Part shown: positions 58,601-64,000 of the stretch, piece after piece | Layout of the letters: every line of letters begins with the position of its first letter | Position numbering within the stretch: position 1 is the first letter of the stretch | From: Falciphora oryzae | Lineage: Eukaryota; Ascomycota; Sordariomycetes; Magnaporthales; Magnaporthaceae | DNA length: 64,000 nt | Reading direction: 5' to 3' | Assembly (NCBI GenBank): GCA_000733355.1 | Contig: JNVV01000020.1 | Location: 163,743 to 227,742, forward strand | Position numbers and translations under genes: made by a program | Notes under the pieces: model-generated | Told to the model about the DNA's origin: nothing | What the model saw: only the letters and a program-made list of their open reading frames with translations | The model's database searches: none

Positions 58601-59455
58601 CCTCGTCTTGCAGGTCGTAGGATCGAGCCCTGGCGGTGGCAGCGGCAGCGACACAACCACGGCCAACAGGCGGCGCAGCCTCGAGAAGCGCCGCCGGCTG
58701 GGCCCCGCGCTCGGCGCCAGCGGCTTCGTGGGTGGCGGCGGGCTGGGCGAGGGCGTCGACGACTGCAACCAGGCGGCAGCCTTCACCGTCGACGACCGGG
58801 GGGTTTTGCGCAACAGCGACGACGGCCGCGTCGTCTCGACCGACCCGGGCGTCCCGTACCAGCACTTCGTCGCGGACCCGCCGGGCACCGCGACGCGCGC
58901 CCTCACGCGCGAGTGGAAGCTGGCCGACGGCGAGCTCGTCTGGTTCAACGACGCTTTTGTTGGGGGTGTTTCGGGCTTCTGCTTGGACGTGTCGGGCGCG
59001 GTCTGGATGACGTTTGCGGGGCCGACGAACCTGCCCCCCGGCTGCAGGCCCGTCGAGCTCGTGCCTGCGCTTGGTAAGTCCTTCGCGCGCGCAGCCTATA
59101 CTGATAATGACATTGTCACTGACTCAAAACAAATTCAACAGCCAGGGACTGCCGGCCGGACGGCACCATCAACCCAGGCGGGACCTCGATCACCACTCCC
59201 GGCGGCACTAGCACTGGCGGCGGCGGCGGCGGCGGCAGGCCCGGGCAGACGCCAGGGCCGCAAGCACCGGCCAACGCGACGCTCTCTCTGGGCGACGGCT
59301 GGTCGTTCAACACGGCCCCGCCCGAGCCCCTCGAGTCGTTCGCCTGCACCCCGTGGGAGGGCTACTGGTCCGTGGGCGAGACCACGCTCCGCTCGTCCGC
59401 CGTCGTGAGCGGGTTTGGCGGTAGCGCAGCCAACGGCACTGGCGATGGGCTTTAG
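55658..59455 (+). CDS. Secreted multi-WSC, mucin-like cell-surface protein
   Basis: Six exons: 55658-56586, 56675-57139, 57243-57505, 57617-57958, 58054-59073 and 59142-59455, 1110 aa. A signal peptide ends near GLVAAQG. Three WSC-like Cys-rich units follow: about 36-165 (YRMGCFDVTG, CTKACRAAAYNIAMFYQGTC), a longer divergent one at 186-345, and 415-545 (LYGCFEASS, SQSCYCATAGSGSR). Residues about 553-845 are almost only Thr, Ser, Glu, Asp and Ala, a probable O-mannosylated stalk. Then come a dibasic, Kex2-like RRRSLEKRRR near 875 and a globular domain (about 885-1005, SNDGRV-type beta-rich with DCNQAAAFTVDD). The last exon starts Gly-rich and ends NGTGDGL with no membrane anchor. WSC domains bind glycans. 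Unlike stress sensors of the Wsc family there is no transmembrane segment. Role unknown; wall association is inferred. Confidence 0.85.
57617..58500 (+). repeat. Degenerate Thr/Glu-rich coding repeat
   Basis: Exons 4 and 5 of the WSC gene encode short degenerate units such as ETTT, TTTE and SEDTT, at DNA level ACN-rich with GAG/GAC. Intron 4 (57959-58053) interrupts the repeat. Confidence 0.8.
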
Positions 59456-60068
59456 GGGATGCAAGACAGGTGTCTTTTTGTTCATTTAGAGCAAGGCCTG
59501 CCTGCGTGCTGGCCTGCTCCTTCAGCAGTAGCAAGCTTATTCTTTTCTTCTTGGGCTGCAATTCACCGACCTCCCGCTTGAATCTTGCTCGCGATCTCCT
59601 CTGTGAAGTAGCTCTGCAGGGCTACCTACGGCATTATCCCCGAAAGCACGTCCTTTCTATACATGATGTGGCAGGGGTAGGAAAGGGGGAAACAAAAACG
59701 GAGAGGGAAAAGGAAAAGATAATAAGGGGGGGAATAAAGGAGAAAGTAGGCATCATATTAGTCTGAAGCTTTCTTCACAATACAACCCACTCTGGCCAGA
59801 CTCTGCCTGCCTGCCCCTGGCCCCCTCGTCGTCGCCCTTGGCTCTCCCGTGCCCAGTCCGCTGGCAATCGCCAGTCAACGCAATTCACCTCGTGCCTATG
59901 TGAAACACGGCGAGCAATGAACGAGCGCAATGTAGAGGTGTCGATCCACCTCAATCACGTCGCATAGATGTATACCCTGGATACCCGACGTGCCGGCATA
60001 CCGGTCATGTACAAGAAGTACACCGTCAAGTCACTGCTACCCATTTTAACCTGCGTGACGGGCTCGAT
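59456..60068. other. Convergent 3' regions, WSC / HET genes
   Basis: About 600 bases, with A/G-rich sequence near 59680-59755. No coding signal. Confidence 0.5.
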
Positions 60069-63005
60069 CTAAAAAAGCTCGATGGTTTCCTTCTCGACCC
60101 CAGCAAACACATCCAATCCCCCGCAGTGGCCAGGGGCAGTAAACATGCCGACGCGCAGGTATCCACGGTCCCGCCCCGGTGCCGGACAGATGATGATGCC
60201 CCAGCAGTCCCTGCTCGCGCCCTCGGCCTCGGCTAGACAGCGATCACAACTCGCCGACGCCGTGGCCTGGTCCAGGTCGCCGTCGTCAAAGAACGGTCCG
60301 CGGTAGTCGTCCCTGGGGGAGGAGTCATGGTCTTCTTGCTCTTCCTGAGTGAGATTCGTGTCGTAGGAGTTCTGGTCTTCTTGCTTCTCTTGGGTGGGAT
60401 CCCTGTCGTAGGAGCTCTGGTCTCTTTTCTCTTCCTGGGTGAGATCCTTGTCCTGGGAGTTCTTCTGGTCTTTTTGCCCTTCCTGGGTGAGAGAAGATTC
60501 GCTTCCTGGGCCCGATACTTGGACGGAGCAGCAACTGGACACCAGGAGAAGCCGGAGGCTGTTCTCGAGGGCGGTTTCGGCAGCGTCTTGTTGGGCCTGG
60601 TGCTCGAGGTCGGGGGGCGTCATATCTCGCTGGCGTATCAGTTGATATGTACTCCTACTCCGTTTATCCTGCCAATCTATTTCTATCGAGATTTTGTGTC
60701 CGTTGTTGAATCGTATCCACCGGTCGCGCAGGTCGCTGGTCATGAAACACCCTGTTGGAGGCGCAATGGTCCTGCCTGCCACCAGCAGAGAGCCTCCCTT
60801 CATGACACGGCCGTAGGGGTTGTTTCCGTCGACACAGAGTCGAGATTCGATGATGTCCATCTCGCCCCGCATGTGTGATCGCGTTAGGCACCTGTCGCCG
60901 TTGGTCTCGCCGTGCCAGAACTCCTTGCGGCTCGCCCAGCTCCAGGACGGTGCGCACTGGAATCTGCCCTGGCCCTGGACGAAGGAGGCAACGAGCCCTA
61001 CCAGATTCGGCAGCTCCCAACCAAGCGTCACCCACAGCAGTCCCGCATGGAGGTCGGTCTCCCAGACGCCTGCTAGGAACCTGTCCTTCAGCTTAGCCGC
61101 GAAAATTCTCGATATTCCCGAAAGTGCCGGCAGAATATCCCGGTCGTCCGTCCAACGGGTTTGTATCGCGAGCGCCGAAACGAGCCGGTACCATTCATGG
61201 AATAGACGCTGTTTGTCTTTGTTGCTAAGGTCCAGGAAGAAGGATGGGTATGGGTCAAAATGGTCGCCATCGCCCGTAATATGCCTGCTCGTTCCGTTCT
61301 CGCAAAAGACCCGGTCGCCGACCTGTGCGTAAATCATTTCATCCCCAAAAATGACTTTCCTGGGAGCGAGAAGCTTTTCCTGGAAGACCCAGCCCCTGGA
61401 ATTCCACGACGAGACGTTCACATCCCAGCGGAAAAATGAAGCTTGGCACAAGTTCCCCCGGAAGCGGTTCTTCGTAAAGATTAAGCCGTTGCGATCGAGA
61501 GGCCTTAGGGTTATTTTGACGCGATGGTGCGGCGAGATCGGGGATCTGTATCCGAGGTTTTTGATGGGAGTCGTTCTGTTTTTTGTATGCAAAAAGCCTT
61601 GACGACACGTTGAAGACTGCACGGCACAGATGGTCACCCACGAGCTCTGGAAGATTTCCCCCATGTCGCGGCTTTGCCCCTGCCAATCCGGATTGGAACC
61701 CTGAAGAATGCAAATGGCGTCAACCCATAGATAACGGACGTCGAGGTGGCGACAGACCTCGATCGCGTCTTTGACGACTGGAGGCAAGGCCTCAAAGGCG
61801 ATGCGTTCGCAATATCGCTCAATGGTTTCGGGGGTCGTCATCACCTGCCACGCGGCGTCTTCAGGAGGGCCCCAACAATAGCTTAAGGCAGCGTATGCCA
61901 CTGCCTTATGGTTGGACTCGGAAGTTACCACCAAGCGGATATCAGACGTCGGTTCGGGTCCGAGGTCGATAAGCCTTGTTGGGCGGAACCCAGCGGCATG
62001 CTCCTCCTGGGGCCTGCCGAGGACACCCCGGAGGAAATCGACGTTGGCTTTGCCTAGCACCTTGTCTCTAGCCGCTGGGTATATCCCAATGGTGCTCAGG
62101 TCTGGTGTTTCTAATACTTTAGTCATCTGATACTCTTTCCAAATTACGTTTTGGGGGACTTGCTTACCATATTCCTCGTCTCCTTGCTCAGGGCGGAACG
62201 CATGTATTGGCTCACCATGACTGAGTCCCTTGTAGCCCCATATTGATTCATACCGTGAATCTCTTTCTCGGGTCCCAGCGAGCGGGTTTGCGTACAGGTG
62301 AACCTCTTCCAGTCCAGATTCTGAAGATAACTCCAGCCGCGAGAACTTGTGTTCGAGCCAAAGCTGGACTCTTTCATTTTCGACCAACTCGTAACCGTAA
62401 TACATGGCGGCAGGGTAAGATATGGCGCTTTCGTAAAGGATTGAGCAGAGGGAACAGCCAATTTGGGCGCGATGATGCAATGCTGGGAGTTCGGGCCAGA
62501 CGTCGACGATGCAGAGGTGGAAGAAGCAGCGGACAGGCGCACGCCACATATGCTCGGAGAATACGGGCTGAGGCCCGGCGTCGCCGAGGCCAATGAGGGC
62601 CCGCTCAAGAATCCAGTTGCAGTGCTGGCAGACGGAAGCGGCGCCTGGTAGCGCTGACGAACTGCAGAGATCCGGGAGGTTCAGCGCGCGGAAGATGAGC
62701 GCCTTTAACCGGCACACTTGGTCGGGCAGACGCCGAAACGCCTTTTCTATGTTTGCCACCTCTTCTGGGGCTCCGAGCCTGTCCCTATCGAGCTCTCGGA
62801 AGTAATCATTCAAGTAAAACACTTTTAAGCAACCAACTGCGGCCAGGGCCTCGAGTGCTTCGGTCATCCTGACAGATGCTTGGCGGTCGAATGGCTGACT
62901 GCCCGACTCGATCGTGTCGGCTAACTGGTCCGCCTCGGACTGCAGCGCCAAAATCTCGGTGAGCTGGAAGGGCGGACCGCTTATGGCAGCCTTCAGGTGC
63001 TCCAT
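60069..63005 (-). CDS. HET-domain protein with C-terminal tandem repeats
   Basis: One open frame of 978 aa. An N-terminal helical region (1-115) and a Cys/His-containing segment with CQHCNWIL are followed by the HET domain at about residues 360-530. Its landmarks are AYAALSYCWGPP, YLWVDAICILQGSN and the later SWNSRGWVFQEKLLAPR (the RGW-Q-E motif). HET domains trigger vegetative-incompatibility cell death in filamentous ascomycetes, and most copies are of unknown specificity. Near the C-terminus are four 15-16-residue repeats with the consensus LTQE-DQ-SYD, then a Cys-containing end (CDRCLAEAEG...). The start MEHLKAAISG is the first ATG. An in-frame 57-nt stretch at 62111-62167 has intron-like ends (GTAAGC...GTATTAG) and may be spliced, removing 19 residues. 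Confidence 0.92.
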   Translation of the reverse strand: MEHLKAAISGPPFQLTEILALQSEADQLADTIESGSQPFDRQASVRMTEALEALAAVGCLKVFYLNDYFRELDRDRLGAPEEVANIEKAFRRLPDQVCRLKALIFRALNLPDLCSSSALPGAASVCQHCNWILERALIGLGDAGPQPVFSEHMWRAPVRCFFHLCIVDVWPELPALHHRAQIGCSLCSILYESAISYPAAMYYGYELVENERVQLWLEHKFSRLELSSESGLEEVHLYANPLAGTRERDSRYESIWGYKGLSHGEPIHAFRPEQGDEEYGKQVPQNVIWKEYQMTKVLETPDLSTIGIYPAARDKVLGKANVDFLRGVLGRPQEEHAAGFRPTRLIDLGPEPTSDIRLVVTSESNHKAVAYAALSYCWGPPEDAAWQVMTTPETIERYCERIAFEALPPVVKDAIEVCRHLDVRYLWVDAICILQGSNPDWQGQSRDMGEIFQSSWVTICAVQSSTCRQGFLHTKNRTTPIKNLGYRSPISPHHRVKITLRPLDRNGLIFTKNRFRGNLCQASFFRWDVNVSSWNSRGWVFQEKLLAPRKVIFGDEMIYAQVGDRVFCENGTSRHITGDGDHFDPYPSFFLDLSNKDKQRLFHEWYRLVSALAIQTRWTDDRDILPALSGISRIFAAKLKDRFLAGVWETDLHAGLLWVTLGWELPNLVGLVASFVQGQGRFQCAPSWSWASRKEFWHGETNGDRCLTRSHMRGEMDIIESRLCVDGNNPYGRVMKGGSLLVAGRTIAPPTGCFMTSDLRDRWIRFNNGHKISIEIDWQDKRSRSTYQLIRQRDMTPPDLEHQAQQDAAETALENSLRLLLVSSCCSVQVSGPGSESSLTQEGQKDQKNSQDKDLTQEEKRDQSSYDRDPTQEKQEDQNSYDTNLTQEEQEDHDSSPRDDYRGPFFDDGDLDQATASASCDRCLAEAEGASRDCWGIIICPAPGRDRGYLRVGMFTAPGHCGGLDVFAGVEKETIELF
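60309..60491 (-). repeat. Four-copy 45/48-bp coding minisatellite in the HET gene
   Basis: Units at 60491-60444 (48 bp), 60443-60399 (45), 60398-60354 (45) and about 60353-60309, each beginning CTCACCCAGGAA or a close variant and encoding LTQE/PTQE...DQ...SYD. Unit lengths are multiples of three, so copy-number changes keep the frame. Confidence 0.88.
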
Positions 63006-63704
63006 TTTGCTAGGTATTGCAATGGTCTTGGGTTTTTGGGACCTCGAGGGTGAAGAGCGAGGATCTAGACGACCTGGTGGGTTGAGGGATTGAGGTTTGA
63101 GTTCCGTCGTTTTCAGGAGCCGTGATGGAAAGTAGGCGCGGGGTCAAGCTGGCGATTGACCTCGTACGACTGATAGAAACCGGCATTCCCCTTGGGGGAA
63201 TGCTGAGGCTCCCGCGCTCCTTCCTCCATGCTTGATGAACGCTGGGCGTGATGAGGGGTATCGGATGCGAACCACGCGAAGAGCAGGGCAGGTCCCGCAT
63301 GCAGGAACGTGACGCTGTATGGAAGGCCCTACCAATCAGCAAAATCAGCGTCCGACATTGAAGCCGTATGGTGGTCTCAGTGCCTCAGACCAGATTGTGG
63401 ATTTGGCTCATTTAGAGCACGGGCAAGAGGCACTTCCCGATTCCTGTCCTTTTTCCTGTCCTTTTTCCTGTCCTTTTTTGTGTAACTGCACACTTTTTCT
63501 GTAGAACCACGCTCATCCGACCACGCGCATGGCTGCCTGCGCACCTTGTCCAGCACCCAACAACGGTCCGCACCGAGAAAATGCGTCGCAGCCAACTCTT
63601 TCAACCTCATCTCGTGGCCGACTATCCAAATCCCAAATCACCCCCCGGCGATATCTAAGTAATTCAAGAAGTGCCGCCCTGTTTACCTCCCCCGATATTA
63701 TCCG
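63006..63704. other. Divergent promoter region, HET / MFS
   Basis: A head-to-head spacer of 0.7 kb containing a perfect three-copy 12-bp repeat (63441-63476). No other feature is recognised. Confidence 0.5.
63441..63476. repeat. 12-bp tandem repeat, three copies
   Basis: TTCCTGTCCTTT is repeated three times without mismatch and followed by TTTTGTG. It is pyrimidine-rich on the plus strand and lies about 230 bases before the MFS start. Confidence 0.9.
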
Positions 63705-64000
63705 ATGCAACACGACAGCGACCCTTTCGCCGACCCGACGATGCGCCAGCCGCTGGTGCCCTGGATCGCGGGCGCTATTGGCGTCCTCTGCAACGCCGCC
63801 CTGCTTTTCAGCAACATACCGCTGATCAGGCTTGTCGAGCTGAGCGTCTGCAGGTCATACTACTTGGAGCATGACCCGTCCTCGGTCGGCCCAGGCCCAG
63901 ACGGCCAGGTTCCCGAGGAGCGCTGCAAAGTATATGATATCCAGCAAAAGGTCGCCTTCTACCTCGGCCTGCTTGAAACAATATCACTCGCCTGTGGTAA
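63705..64000 (+). CDS. Probable MFS transporter, first exon (truncated by window end)
   Basis: The first exon from ATG 63705 runs to about 63996, where CCTGTG is followed by a GTAA donor at the window edge. The 97 residues contain one clear membrane segment (LVPWIAGAIGVLCNAALLF) and then a loop with LIRLVELSVCRSYY, EERCKVYDIQQKVAFYLGLLE. This layout, with a first helix, a Cys-containing loop ending CKV..IQ...A and a second helix start, is typical of fungal proton-coupled-folate-like major facilitator proteins. The start could also be the ATG 36 bases downstream. The remaining helices are outside the window, so the call is tentative. Confidence 0.55.
   Translation, partial: MQHDSDPFADPTMRQPLVPWIAGAIGVLCNAALLFSNIPLIRLVELSVCRSYYLEHDPSSVGPGPDGQVPEERCKVYDIQQKVAFYLGLLETISLACG

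Noticed and set aside
57961..58620. 219-aa frame rich in Pro, Leu and Arg
   Set aside because: A frame-shifted reading of the Thr/Glu repeat in exon 5 of the WSC gene.

Overview
The window is from a filamentous ascomycete, most likely a Sordariomycete. Genes are split by short introns (about 50-215 nt) with GT...CTAAC/CTGAC...AG signals. Coding DNA is GC-rich with GC-ending codons, spacers carry long A or T runs, and several families are fungal (HET, WSC, septin, PROPPIN, fungal PKA). Exon joins were worked out by hand from splice signals, reading phase and family motifs; every complete model closes in frame.

Layout: 0-12 kb has Bax inhibitor-1 (+), the Cdc11/AspA-type septin (-), the PROPPIN Hsv2 (+), the RES-complex splicing factor Ist3/Snu17 (-) and a secreted PR-1/CAP protein (-). 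A 7-kb stretch with no convincing gene follows (11958-18957). 19-30 kb has complex I subunit NDUFA8 (-), nucleoporin Nup54/57 (+), a 52-residue Tom5 (-), the glycine decarboxylase P protein (+) and an ankyrin/vWA protein (-). 32-46 kb has a BBE-type FAD oxidase (+), a long gene-poor stretch, casein kinase 1 (+) and a tail-anchored inositol polyphosphate 5-phosphatase (+). 46-64 kb has a class II PKA catalytic subunit (-), a GRAM/TBC/EF-hand Rab-GAP (+), a secreted multi-WSC mucin-like protein (+), a HET-domain protein with tandem repeats (-) and the first exon of a probable MFS transporter (+, cut by the window end).

Most of this is conserved housekeeping and signalling content: septin cytoskeleton, autophagy/PI3P, splicing, respiration, mitochondrial import, nuclear pore, one-carbon metabolism, CK1 and PKA signalling, phosphoinositide turnover and Rab traffic. 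There is no operon logic; neighbours are mostly divergent or convergent pairs. The accessory flavour lies in the FAD oxidase, the ankyrin/vWA protein, the WSC protein and the HET gene. No tRNA, rRNA, intact transposon or CRISPR-like array was seen. The best leads are a GC-AG intron after a 12-nt first exon in casein kinase 1, the ankyrin-membrane-vWA architecture, the repeat-bearing HET protein with a possible in-frame cryptic intron, the WSC/mucin/Kex2 mosaic and the FG-poor, Gln-rich nucleoporin.
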